A stretch of DNA of 10,791 nt, taken from Nitrosomonadaceae bacterium. GTDB taxonomy: Bacteria > Pseudomonadota > Gammaproteobacteria > Burkholderiales > Nitrosomonadaceae. Where the stretch lies: contig CANIWY010000032.1 in the NCBI GenBank assembly GCA_947471695.1, forward strand, positions 1 through 10,791, written 5' to 3'. Every line of letters starts with the position of its first letter. Position 1 is the stretch's first letter. The position numbers and the translations under genes were made by a program. Of this stretch, positions 1 through 6,904 are shown one piece after another. The notes under the pieces are model-generated. The model saw only the letters and a program-made list of their open reading frames with translations. It did not search any database and was not told the DNA's origin.

Positions 1-149
1 AAACTACGTTGGAACCAAATCCAGAAAGCCGCCACACACAGCATGACCGCCATCCCAAACTTGTACCATCCCGAACTGTACCAGAGCGAACGATCCCAAC
101 CGCCCTTAGCCGATCCTGCTTGGCTTGATGATCCTAGTGTTGTTGCCAT
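1..149 (-). CDS. Small single-helix membrane protein, N-terminal part only
   Basis: This frame is open on the minus strand from an ATG at 149 to the left edge, giving 49 complete codons with no stop. The start is well supported: a strong Shine-Dalgarno sequence (AGGAGGT read on the minus strand, plus positions 157-163) sits about 7 bases upstream, and a sigma70-like promoter lies just behind it. Residues 1-17 are small and polar (MATTLGSSSQAGSAKGG). Residues about 18-30 are rich in Trp, Tyr and Ser. From about residue 32 comes a hydrophobic stretch (FGMAVMLCVAAFWIWF), which would be one transmembrane helix with the N-terminus outside or inside undetermined. I do not recognise the family. It could be a short one-helix protein or the anchor of a longer one; the C-terminus is outside the window. 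In many gammaproteobacteria ftsK precedes lolA, but this is not ftsK and it points away from lolA. Confidence 0.6.
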   Translation of the reverse strand, partial: MATTLGSSSQAGSAKGGWDRSLWYSSGWYKFGMAVMLCVAAFWIWFQRS

Positions 150-172
150 GATAACTACCTCCTATCTTGTTG

Positions 173-201
173 ATTTAAAACAAATTACACCCCTGTCTCA
201 A
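173..201 (-). promoter_or_regulatory. Sigma70-like promoter of the small membrane protein gene
   Basis: On the minus strand a TTGAGA hexamer (201 to 196) and a TTAAAT hexamer (178 to 173) are separated by exactly 17 bases. Initiation would fall near 166, only a few bases before the ribosome binding site, so the leader would be very short. This is a match by eye. Confidence 0.4.
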
Positions 202-240
202 CCACTTAAAGGACAGACCCTACATTTTCTTTGACCGTCC

Positions 241-260
241 AGTTTCAATATAGTTTCAAT
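241..260. repeat. Tandem 9-base repeat, 11-base period
   Basis: AGTTTCAAT occurs at 241-249 and again at 252-260. The copies start 11 bases apart, close to one helical turn. They lie about 40 bases upstream of the predicted -35 element of the minus-strand membrane protein gene. Direct repeats with this spacing are typical of sites for OmpR/PhoB-type response regulators, but the bases here do not identify a regulator. Confidence 0.4.
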
Positions 261-292
261 CTATTTGTTAACCGGTCTCCCCTAGAAAACTA

Positions 293-321
293 ACCGACAA
301 TACTGGGACAGGTACCGACAA
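293..321. repeat. Direct repeat ACCGACAA, 21-base period
   Basis: ACCGACAA is present at 293-300 and 314-321, starting 21 bases apart (two helical turns). A partial third copy, ACCGAC, is at 341-346. The group sits between the 11-base-period repeat and the hairpin at 352-382 in the gene-free stretch before lolA. Role unknown; an operator is possible. Confidence 0.35.
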
Positions 322-351
322 CCTCACCCCAAAATACCGGACCGACCCAAT

Positions 352-382
352 CCCCACTCACACTCATCAAGTGTGCGTGGGG
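352..382. repeat. Strong imperfect hairpin upstream of lolA
   Basis: CCCCAC and CACACT on the left pair with AGTGTG and GTGGGG on the right. That gives 12 base pairs with a single T/C mismatch and a 5-base loop (CATCA, 365-369). The plus-strand flank after it is pyrimidine-rich but has no run of T, so it is not a classical intrinsic terminator for either strand. It may be a structured leader element, a repetitive extragenic element or part of a small RNA. Confidence 0.5.
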
Positions 383-436
383 ACCAACCCTCTTTCGTTC
401 TCCTATTAGCCAGATAAATCGGTAAAATCAACGGGC

Positions 437-574
437 ATGAATTTATTTATAGCACCAGAAATTCCCCGCTGTTGGGCAGTTTGCAATTTGCATGGCTCTA
501 TAAGACCCAATCGTGGCAGGCTCCGACTACCCGTAGCCAAATTCTTTGCAGACCTCTATCGAGAAACACCATGA
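437..574 (+). CDS. Possible 45-residue leader ORF overlapping lolA
   Basis: An ATG at 437 opens a frame of 45 codons whose TGA (572-574) overlaps the lolA start codon in an ATGA arrangement. The predicted peptide begins MNLFIAPEIPRCWAVCN and has no recognisable domain, signal peptide or membrane helix. The ribosome binding site is weak (a purine-poor ACGGGC before the start). The overlap with the next start would allow translational coupling, but a short open frame in non-coding sequence could end here by chance. Treat as tentative. Confidence 0.15.
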   Translation: MNLFIAPEIPRCWAVCNLHGSIRPNRGRLRLPVAKFFADLYRETP

Positions 575-1194
575 ACTCTCCCGCTCGCCACTATCTCTTC
601 CTACTACTCTGTCTGACCCCTGCAGCAGCATATCCTGCTGCCATAGACAGTCTAAAGACCTTCGTCCAGGGGACCCGTACCGTTCGGGCAACATTTTCAC
701 AGACCCTGATCGATCGAGATATGCGCATTCTGCAAAAAACGAGCGGAACAATGCAGTTTGAGCGTCCTGGAAAGTTCAAATGGACGTACGAAAAGCCTTA
801 TGAACAGCTCATCATTGGCGATGGCGTCAGGGTCTGGTTTTACGACTACGATCTTAACCAGGTGACTGTGCGTAAGCTCGATCTTGCCATCGGTAGCAGT
901 CCGGCCGCACTGCTCGCGGGCAATGGCGCCATCGAGTCTAACTTCGCTCTTAGTGAAAATGACCCGCAGGGCGGGCTAGAATGGCTGGAGGCCCGGCCAA
1001 AAAATAAAGAGGGCACATTTGAATTGGTACGGCTGGGATTTACCTCGACGGGAATACTGAGGGCAATGGAGTTACGCGATAATTTCGGACAGACTACGAT
1101 GCTTGTTTTTTCTAGGTTAGAAAAAAACCCGAGACTGGCACCTGACCTATTCAAATTTACTCCGCCCAAGGGCGCGGACGTGATCAGTGACTGA
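571..1194 (+). CDS. lolA: Outer-membrane lipoprotein carrier protein LolA
   Basis: LolA is the periplasmic chaperone that takes mature lipoproteins from the LolCDE transporter and passes them to LolB at the outer membrane. The product is 207 residues, close to the 204 of the E. coli protein. I chose the ATG at 571 because it gives a clean Sec signal peptide (basic start MNSPARHY, hydrophobic LFLLLCL, cleavage after AAA or PAA near residues 20-23). An in-frame TTG at 472 would bury this signal behind 33 residues. Family features are the early RTVRATFSQTL segment, GTMQFERPGKFKWTYEKPYE in the beta-sheet, the IIGDGVRVWFYDYDLNQVTV strand pair and the late SPAALLAGNG region. The ribosome binding site is weak (CGAGA). 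It overlaps rarA, which fits the conserved lolA-rarA-serS order. Confidence 0.93.
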   Translation: MNSPARHYLFLLLCLTPAAAYPAAIDSLKTFVQGTRTVRATFSQTLIDRDMRILQKTSGTMQFERPGKFKWTYEKPYEQLIIGDGVRVWFYDYDLNQVTVRKLDLAIGSSPAALLAGNGAIESNFALSENDPQGGLEWLEARPKNKEGTFELVRLGFTSTGILRAMELRDNFGQTTMLVFSRLEKNPRLAPDLFKFTPPKGADVISD

Positions 1195-2500
1195 TCTATT
1201 CGAAAAGTACAAACCGGCTGCGCCGCTCGCTGAGAGGCTACGACCCAAGAGTCTGGATGATGTCATCGGCCAATCTCATTTGCTTGGAGCAGGCAAGCCC
1301 TTACGACTTACATTCGAGTCTGGCAAGCCTCACTCGATGATCCTGTGGGGCCCACCAGGAACTGGCAAGACCACCCTGGCCCGACTCATGGCCGCGGCAT
1401 TTGAAGCTGAGTTCATTGCACTCTCAGCCGTGCTATCCGGGGTCAAGGATATTCGCGATGCGATTGAGCGAGCACAGATGGCGCTACAACAGTCTGGACG
1501 CCATACCATCCTATTTGTTGATGAAGTACATCGATTCAATAAGTCGCAGCAAGATGCATTCCTACCGTATGTTGAACAGGGTTTGGTCACCTTAATCGGG
1601 GCCACTACCGAGAACCCTTCATTTGAGGTCAATAGTGCATTGCTCTCACGTGCACAGGTCTACATTCTCACTGCACTGTCTGAAGATGAGCTCTCGACTC
1701 TGCTCGAACGGGCAATGGAGGACTCTCTCCATGATCTTAAATTTACTGATTCAGCAAGAGGTCTACTCATCGGATACGCTGACGGCGATGCTCGACGTTT
1801 GCTCAATCTGTTAGAACAGGTAAAAACTGCGGCGCAAACAGAGGGGATCTTAGAGATTGATGGGGACTATCTAGGCAACGCTCTTTCCAGCAGTGTACGT
1901 CGTTTCGATAAGGGTGGGGATGAGTTTCATGACCAGATCTCAGCGTTGCATAAATCAGTACGCGGCTCCAACCCAGATGCAGCGCTTTACTGGATGTGCC
2001 GCATGCTTGATGGAGGTACTGATCCGCTTTATATTGCCCGCCGGTTAATCCGCGCTGCAGTGGAGGATGTTGGATTAGCCGATCCGCGAGCACTTCAGGT
2101 AGCGCTTAACGCTTGCGAGACGTATGAACGGCTCGGTAGCCCGGAAGGCGAGCTAGCCCTTGCTCAGGCAACGTTGTACCTGGCCTGTGCACCGAAGAGC
2201 AATGCGGCCTACCTGGCTTATAATAAAGCGGTGTCTTTTATCAAGAGCGACACGTCGAGACGGGTACCCGAGCATCTACGTAATGCGCCCACCAAACTGA
2301 TGAAGGAGCTCGGCATCGGGCGCGAGTACCGCTACCCTCACGACAGTCCAGAGGCCTACGCTGCCGGAGAGAGCTACCTCCCTGATGGGATTCCAGAGCT
2401 GGAGCTCTACCAACCAACGACACGTGGGTTAGAAGGAAAAATATCAGAAAAATTAGCACATCTACACGAATTAGATAAACAGTCTCAGAAAAAAACCTAG
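1187..2500 (+). CDS. rarA: Replication-associated recombination protein A (AAA+ ATPase)
   Basis: RarA (also MgsA) is a AAA+ ATPase of the clamp-loader clade that acts at stalled replication forks and single-strand gaps, with links to SSB, RecA and the clamp-loader. The product has 437 residues (E. coli RarA 447). Visible motifs are the N-terminal PLAERLRPKSLDDVIGQ, Walker A GPPGTGKT at 55-62, Walker B ILFVDE at 108-113 followed by the family-typical VHRFNKSQQDAFLP, sensor 1 GATTENPSFEVNSALLSR around 138-155 with Arg155 as likely arginine finger. The C-terminal half carries the tetramerisation domain, including the conserved RGSNPDAALYWMCRMLDGG and DVGLADPRAL segments. The GTG start at 1187 overlaps the last 8 bases of lolA, so the two are probably co-transcribed and translationally coupled. 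The family match is strong; the start is inferred from overlap and N-terminal alignment by memory. Confidence 0.96.
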   Translation: MTDLFEKYKPAAPLAERLRPKSLDDVIGQSHLLGAGKPLRLTFESGKPHSMILWGPPGTGKTTLARLMAAAFEAEFIALSAVLSGVKDIRDAIERAQMALQQSGRHTILFVDEVHRFNKSQQDAFLPYVEQGLVTLIGATTENPSFEVNSALLSRAQVYILTALSEDELSTLLERAMEDSLHDLKFTDSARGLLIGYADGDARRLLNLLEQVKTAAQTEGILEIDGDYLGNALSSSVRRFDKGGDEFHDQISALHKSVRGSNPDAALYWMCRMLDGGTDPLYIARRLIRAAVEDVGLADPRALQVALNACETYERLGSPEGELALAQATLYLACAPKSNAAYLAYNKAVSFIKSDTSRRVPEHLRNAPTKLMKELGIGREYRYPHDSPEAYAAGESYLPDGIPELELYQPTTRGLEGKISEKLAHLHELDKQSQKKT

Positions 2501-2553
2501 AACCCCCTCCCCCCATCAGTCGGTGGGTACAACACACATGATTTGGAGATTGC

Positions 2554-3834
2554 ATGCTAGATATTCAATTATTACGTACCGATCTGGAGGATGTCGCCAA
2601 TCGCCTCTCCGCACGTGGATACGCCTTCCCCGTAGAAGAGTTCAATTCACTGGAGATCGAGCGCAAGGTCATCCAAGCCCGTACCCAGGAATTGCAAGCA
2701 CAGCGCAACTCAGCCTCCAAAGAGATCGGCAACGCCAAAAGCAAGGGTGAGGATGTCAGCGCCATCCTGACCTCGGTGGCAAGCCTTGGCGATGAACTGA
2801 AGCAGGCCGAGGCCCTCCTCGAGGGAGTTCAAACTCAACTGCGACAGTTACTATTCGATATCCCCAACCTACCCCATGAAAGCGTACCAGAGGGAAGGAG
2901 CGAGAACGACAATCAGGAGATCCGTCGCTGGGGAACACCTTATGCATTTGATTTTACAGTGAAAGATCATGTCAGCGCGGGCGAAGATCTCGGACTACTT
3001 GACTTCGAGACTGCAGCGAGACTCAGCGGAGCACGTTTCAGTCTCATGAAGAGTGGGCTCGCACGACTGCACCGCGCACTGACGCAGTTCATGTTGGACA
3101 CACATACGCAGGAACATGACTATACTGAAATGTATGTACCCTATCTGGTCAATGAGGAGAGCTTACGCGGCACAGGTCAGTTGCCAAAGTTTGAGGAAGA
3201 TCTGTTTGCTGTGCCGCATGGAGACCAAGGAAGTTATTACCTGATTCCAACAGCCGAAGTCCCGCTCACCAATACCGTGCGTGATCAGATCGTTCCGATG
3301 GAATCGCTGCCGATCAAACTGACTGCACACACACCCTGCTTCCGTTCCGAGGCGGGTAGTTATGGCAGGGACACTCGCGGCATGATCAGGCAGCACCAGT
3401 TTGACAAGGTGGAGCTTGTACAGATCGTCCACCCGCAGAAGTCTTATGCGGCTTTAGAGGAGCTTATCGGACATGCTGAGAAGATTCTACAGAAGCTAGA
3501 GCTACCCTACCGGGTAATGTCGCTCTGTACGGGTGATATGGGATTCTCCGCTGCCAAGACCTACGATATCGAGGTCTGGCTACCCGCACAGAATGCCTAC
3601 CGTGAGATCTCTTCATGTAGCAATTGCGAGGCATTCCAAGCGAGGCGTATGCAAGCACGGTTCCGTAATGAAAAGGGGAAGCCAGAGCTGTTGCATACCC
3701 TGAATGGGTCAGGCCTGGCAGTCGGACGCACGCTGGTAGCGGTTCTTGAGAATTTCCAGAATGAGGATGGCAGCATTTCCATTCCGGCCGCCTTACATCC
3801 CTATATGGGGGGTCTTACTCGCCTGACCAGATAG
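2554..3834 (+). CDS. serS: Serine--tRNA ligase (SerRS)
   Basis: This is the class II aminoacyl-tRNA synthetase that charges tRNA-Ser (and tRNA-Sec) with serine. It has 426 residues (E. coli 430) and starts MLDIQLLRTDLEDVANRLSA. A GGAG lies five bases before the ATG. Residues about 30-100 form the long antiparallel coiled-coil arm, rich in Glu, Lys, Gln and Ala, that grips the tRNA long variable arm. The catalytic domain shows the serine-contact TAEVPLTN (Thr233, Glu235), motif 2 FRSEAGSYGRDTRGMIRQHQ from 263 and motif 3 NGSGLAVGRT from 384 with Arg392. It ends HPYMGGLTRLTR. The 53-base gap after rarA contains C-rich sequence but no evident terminator, so read-through from lolA-rarA is likely. 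All key residues are present. Confidence 0.98.
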   Translation: MLDIQLLRTDLEDVANRLSARGYAFPVEEFNSLEIERKVIQARTQELQAQRNSASKEIGNAKSKGEDVSAILTSVASLGDELKQAEALLEGVQTQLRQLLFDIPNLPHESVPEGRSENDNQEIRRWGTPYAFDFTVKDHVSAGEDLGLLDFETAARLSGARFSLMKSGLARLHRALTQFMLDTHTQEHDYTEMYVPYLVNEESLRGTGQLPKFEEDLFAVPHGDQGSYYLIPTAEVPLTNTVRDQIVPMESLPIKLTAHTPCFRSEAGSYGRDTRGMIRQHQFDKVELVQIVHPQKSYAALEELIGHAEKILQKLELPYRVMSLCTGDMGFSAAKTYDIEVWLPAQNAYREISSCSNCEAFQARRMQARFRNEKGKPELLHTLNGSGLAVGRTLVAVLENFQNEDGSISIPAALHPYMGGLTRLTR

Positions 3835-3886
3835 GATAGAAATAACCACACGACACTTGCCTCAACACCACAGGAGACCCTTAACC

Positions 3887-4585
3887 ATGCAGAACGACAC
3901 CAGCAACACGATTGACAGCGGTAACGATAACGCTAGTCTCGAGTCCGAGGTACGCGATGCCGTTGCTCAGGGCGACAATGTGCAGGAATCTGTTCACCGG
4001 CTAACACTCACCGCTCTGAGCTCAGAGATCCATGATCTTGCATCTTTGCGCCGTGTTATAACGGCGGTGATGAGGGGAGCACGTGACGGGGTACAACAGA
4101 GGTTACAACAAACATCTTCACAATCGCACACAGCAAAAATCCAGCTGACAGATGCAATTGCCGGACTGGATGCCGCCCTGGCGCAGCTTGCTGAGGCGTC
4201 AAAACTGGCCGTTGAGGAGGCCACCAGCCGAGCCCGTAAATTTTCGAATGAAGAGCTTGCTCGCGCTCGCGCCGATCTAGAGAGCTTAGAAGCCTTGTTC
4301 CTGGAGACATTACAGTCCTCGGCCTCAACCGCAAAAGGGTTAGTCGCAGATACTCTTCACGACCTGGTCACACATGCAAAGCTCAACGGCACCGCTGTAG
4401 GCTCACAATTACAAGATACCCTAACAACCTTCACCCAGCAGATGACGTCGACCGGTCAGGCCCGGCTTGAATCAGGTGTAAAGCTGACCCATGCCACCTC
4501 CGATCTGTTGCGTAAAGTTGCTGCTGGGGTACTCGGTGGCCTGGCAGAACGAGTCAAGCCAGACGAAAAGCACCAGAGTAGCTAA
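3887..4585 (+). CDS. Helical protein of unknown function (DUF6781-like)
   Basis: The product has 232 residues and begins at the ATG at 3887, which is preceded at proper distance by AGGAGA (3872-3877). An upstream in-frame TTG at 3857 has no such site. Residues 1-20 are polar and likely disordered. A conserved-looking LESEVRDAVAQGDNVQESVH follows at about 18-37, then long amphipathic helices rich in Ala, Glu, Gln, Leu and Thr to about 222, and a charged tail. There is no signal peptide, no cysteine, no tryptophan and no clear membrane helix. The helix-rich pattern resembles phasins or apolipoprotein-like surface-binding proteins, but that is only an analogy. I believe it belongs to the family named DUF6781; this rests on memory of its N-terminal motif and its usual ABC1-kinase neighbour. 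Its TAA overlaps the ATG of the kinase gene by one base, so the two products are probably made in proportion and may act together. Confidence 0.85.
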   Translation: MQNDTSNTIDSGNDNASLESEVRDAVAQGDNVQESVHRLTLTALSSEIHDLASLRRVITAVMRGARDGVQQRLQQTSSQSHTAKIQLTDAIAGLDAALAQLAEASKLAVEEATSRARKFSNEELARARADLESLEALFLETLQSSASTAKGLVADTLHDLVTHAKLNGTAVGSQLQDTLTTFTQQMTSTGQARLESGVKLTHATSDLLRKVAAGVLGGLAERVKPDEKHQSS

Positions 4586-6330
4586 TGTTCTGGCAGGCTC
4601 TGATGGCGGCGCGCGATCTCGGCCGCCTGCACGAGATCGCATCAATCCTGATCCGCCACGGGTTTGGCAATATGGTGCGCAGGATGAGCCTCGCCGGCCC
4701 GCTAGAACGCGCTGGCCGGGCATTGCACTGGCATGAAGCAGAGGAGATGGCCCGGCTCGAGACTCATTCCAGAGTGAGACGAGCACTGGAAGAATTGGGT
4801 CCGACCTTCGTCAAGCTCGGTCAGATTCTTGCTACACGAGTAGACCTCTTTGCACCGGAGTGGATAGCGGAATTCAGTAAGCTAGAAGATAGCGTTCCTG
4901 CTGTTCCCTATCCCGCGATACTTCAGCAATTGACAGAAGATCTGGGTGGCCCTCCCGATGAGGTATTCGACTCATTCGATCCAGAGCCTCTGGCAGCAGC
5001 ATCCATCGCCCAAGTATACCGAGCACGCCTTAAAGACGGCACTGAGGTGGTGGTTAAAGTGCGCCGTCCCGGGATCGTTCCAATCATCGAGTCCGATCTA
5101 CGCTGGCTATCAAGATTAGCGGAATGGGCCGAGGCAGAGAATCCTGAGCTGCGCTACTTCCGCCCCCAGGAGGTGATCCGACAATTTGCTCAGTCGCTCC
5201 GTCATGAGCTCGATTTTGCCGCTGAATGCCGCAACGCGGAGAGCATTGCAGCTAACTTTGCGGGATACTCTGACTCAAACTCCCCGTCCAACCCATCTAC
5301 CGGTGATGACACGCCCTCGGTCATCGTCATCCCTCGTGTCTATTGGCAGTGGACCGGGGAGCGAGTATGTGTGCAAGAATACATCGACGGCATCCCCGGT
5401 CGCGATCTTGATGCGGTCGATCATGCAGGACTTGACCGCAAGATACTCGCTCACCGCGGTGCACGGGCTGTAATCAAGATGATCATCAAGGATGGCTTAT
5501 TTCACGCTGACCCGCATCCTGGCAACGTGTTCTACTTGCCTGGCAACCGTATCGCCTTCATCGATTTCGGCATGGTCGGGCGGCTCACCGAAGAACGTCG
5601 TGATCAGTTGATTCATCTCTTGTTGGGTCTGTTACAACATGACCCCACCCGTGTCGTTGATGTCTTGCTTGATTGGACGAGCGACGGAGTAGCCGATGAG
5701 AATGGCCTAATACTGGCAATCCAGACCTTCGTCCAGCAGTACCAAGGTGTCCCGCTCAAACAACTCAGATTCGGCACCATGTTCTCAGAAATTGTAGCCA
5801 ACTTGCGCGAGCACAGGCTCGTTTTGCCCCCCGATCTGGCGCTCCTCACCAAGGCATTCATCACACTTGAAGGTATGGGCTGTGAACTTGAACCGGACTT
5901 TGATATGGCCGGGGAAGCACTTCCACTATTGCGCGCGGAGATGTTGGCCCGTTATACCCCATCATCGCTTGTTCAACGGGGTTGGCGCGCGACCAGCGAG
6001 ATGCTGGGCCTCATTGCCGGTCTACCTCATGATCTCTCCCGTCTGATACGCGCTGCCAGACGCGGCAAGCTCGATATTCATATTGATATCATGCACCTCA
6101 AGCATGTCGGTGACCAACTCGACGGTGCTGTTAACCGGCTCTCTGCCGGCCTCATTGTCGCCGCACTTATCGTCGGCTCCTCCATCGTCATGACCGTCGT
6201 TGGGGGGCCCACACTGATGGGACTACCCTTCTTTGGAGTACTTGGGTCCTTCTGCGCAACAATCGGCGGGGCATGGCTATTACGCTCAATCCACCGTAGC
6301 AACAAGGCAGACCGAGAATCAAGACCGTAA
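4585..6330 (+). CDS. ABC1/UbiB-family atypical protein kinase-like protein
   Basis: A 581-residue member of the ABC1/AarF/UbiB/COQ8 family. These have a protein-kinase-like fold with ATPase activity and support ubiquinone biosynthesis or other membrane-lipid functions. Diagnostic motifs are all present: KLGQ at 77-80 (the KxGQ motif), the Ala-rich loop AAAS at 137-140 that replaces the glycine-rich loop, Lys158 in VVKVRRPG, the ELDFAAECRNAE helix, HADPHPGN at 307-314 and DFG at 327-329. Two hydrophobic segments at about 519-541 and 545-568 form the C-terminal membrane anchor seen in UbiB. E. coli UbiB has 546 residues and sits in ubiE-ubiJ-ubiB. Here the partner is the helical protein gene just upstream (ATG overlapping its TAA), so this may be a paralogue with another job rather than the ubiquinone-pathway UbiB. 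I therefore leave the symbol empty. The start follows the one-base TAATG overlap. Confidence 0.93.
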   Translation: MFWQALMAARDLGRLHEIASILIRHGFGNMVRRMSLAGPLERAGRALHWHEAEEMARLETHSRVRRALEELGPTFVKLGQILATRVDLFAPEWIAEFSKLEDSVPAVPYPAILQQLTEDLGGPPDEVFDSFDPEPLAAASIAQVYRARLKDGTEVVVKVRRPGIVPIIESDLRWLSRLAEWAEAENPELRYFRPQEVIRQFAQSLRHELDFAAECRNAESIAANFAGYSDSNSPSNPSTGDDTPSVIVIPRVYWQWTGERVCVQEYIDGIPGRDLDAVDHAGLDRKILAHRGARAVIKMIIKDGLFHADPHPGNVFYLPGNRIAFIDFGMVGRLTEERRDQLIHLLLGLLQHDPTRVVDVLLDWTSDGVADENGLILAIQTFVQQYQGVPLKQLRFGTMFSEIVANLREHRLVLPPDLALLTKAFITLEGMGCELEPDFDMAGEALPLLRAEMLARYTPSSLVQRGWRATSEMLGLIAGLPHDLSRLIRAARRGKLDIHIDIMHLKHVGDQLDGAVNRLSAGLIVAALIVGSSIVMTVVGGPTLMGLPFFGVLGSFCATIGGAWLLRSIHRSNKADRESRP

Positions 6331-6489
6331 TGTAACGGGGAAGCAAGACCGCTCTCACATCACTTCAAAAAATCTATGGGGGCGCTCAGTGCCACTCCCC
6401 CTATCAAAATGAAATGGATACAACTTACTTTTCTAGAAAAATCACTGACGATGGCCCATTCTTGAGTCACCCTTCTTTGAAAAACTGAT

Positions 6490-6507
6490 ACGGCCCTAGC
6501 CGTTTTT
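6490..6507 (+). terminator. Intrinsic terminator after the ABC1 kinase gene
   Basis: ACGGC (6490-6494) pairs with GCCGT (6499-6503) around a CCTA loop and runs into TTTTT (6503-6507). The stem is short but the T-run is in the right place for plus-strand transcription from the helical protein-kinase pair. A second GC-rich inverted pair nearby (GGGGG 6378-6382 with CCCCC 6397-6401, 14-base loop) lacks a T-run and could assist. Confidence 0.5.
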
Positions 6508-6531
6508 GAGATGCGAGTTGGTATTTAAAGA

Positions 6532-6550
6532 GGCGGGAGAGGCTCCCGCC
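6532..6550 (-). terminator. Intrinsic terminator after the CPVC thioredoxin-fold gene
   Basis: GGCGGGAG (6532-6539) and CTCCCGCC (6543-6550) form a perfect 8-base-pair GC-rich stem with a 3-base loop, 11 bases beyond the stop codon of the minus-strand gene. Read on the minus strand it is followed by TCTTTAAAT, a modest T-rich tail. On the plus strand the tail is weaker, so the minus direction is preferred, though it may act both ways. Confidence 0.6.
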
Positions 6551-6561
6551 ATCTCTTGTAT

Positions 6562-6801
6562 TTAGCCCTTCAATGCAGACATCGGAGCGCCGAAATTGAT
6601 GTGGAATGCCGTCCCACCAATCACTAACGCCGGTACTGACTTAACGCCAGCCGCTTCAGCCGCTGCAATCCGTCCTGATTGTTCGCCGAGATGTACATGC
6701 TCCACATCGTAACGAGCAGGATCCAGAGCATCTGCAACCTGATTCTCAGCTTCAACACAGACAGGACATCCAGCGTGGTAGAAAATAGCAGCTGTCTTCA
6801 T
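6562..6801 (-). CDS. Small thioredoxin-fold/glutaredoxin-like protein with CPVC site
   Basis: The 79-residue product begins MKTAAIFYHAGCPVC, so a redox-active CxxC (Cys12, Cys15) sits at the end of the first strand, as in thioredoxins, glutaredoxins and NrdH. Pro57 in SVPALVI is the expected cis-proline facing the active site. The ending FHINFGAPMSALKG matches the small stand-alone thioredoxin-like proteins common in gammaproteobacteria. There is no signal peptide, so it should be cytoplasmic, where it could reduce disulfides or bind a metal or thiol adduct; the partner is unknown. GGAG lies about eight bases upstream of the ATG on the minus strand. It follows rsmI on the same strand after 222 bases and has its own candidate promoter and dyad in that gap, so it is probably transcribed alone and ends at the 6532-6550 hairpin. 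Confidence 0.85.
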   Translation of the reverse strand: MKTAAIFYHAGCPVCVEAENQVADALDPARYDVEHVHLGEQSGRIAAAEAAGVKSVPALVIGGTAFHINFGAPMSALKG

Positions 6802-6869
6802 AAATTAATCTCCAGAAATTTTAGATGTCAGTGGGGGCTACCCACGTTCGCAAGAACAAATAAACTATG

Positions 6870-6904
6870 AATGCGACCCGACAATTATAATCGTTAGTCG
6901 CATT
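6870..6904. promoter_or_regulatory. Inverted repeat around a TATAAT, candidate promoter/operator of the CPVC gene
   Basis: AATGCGAC (6870-6877) and GTCGCATT (6897-6904) form a perfect 8-base inverted repeat with a 19-base centre. The centre holds the self-complementary ATTATAAT (6884-6891), which reads as a perfect -10 TATAAT on either strand. On the minus strand this -10 would give a leader of roughly 75 bases for the thioredoxin-fold gene. The bases where its -35 should be (GGCGCG or TGGCGC) match poorly, so a regulator bound at the dyad may control it. The half-site matches no regulator that I recognise. Confidence 0.4.

Larger units (their letters stand above)
150..570. other. Gene-poor intergenic stretch between the membrane protein gene and lolA
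   Basis: This stretch of about 420 bases holds the minus-strand promoter, the two direct-repeat pairs, the hairpin and a 45-codon open frame, each listed separately. I see no tRNA-like structure and no convincing -35/-10 pair for lolA. AT-rich blocks near 440-451 (ATTTATTTATAG) and a TATAAG near 500 are candidate -10 elements without good -35 partners. The ftsK gene that often precedes lolA in related bacteria is not present. Confidence 0.6.

Noticed and set aside
43..234. Plus-strand frame of 63 codons at the left edge
   Set aside because: It lies antisense to the small membrane protein gene, has no ribosome binding site and shows no recognisable sequence; the minus-strand gene has a strong start signal.
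472..570. N-terminal extension of lolA from a TTG at 472
   Set aside because: It would place 33 residues before a clean Sec signal peptide; the ATG at 571 gives the normal LolA length.
3857..3886. Upstream TTG start for the helical protein
   Set aside because: AGGAGA is correctly placed for the ATG at 3887 and not for the TTG.
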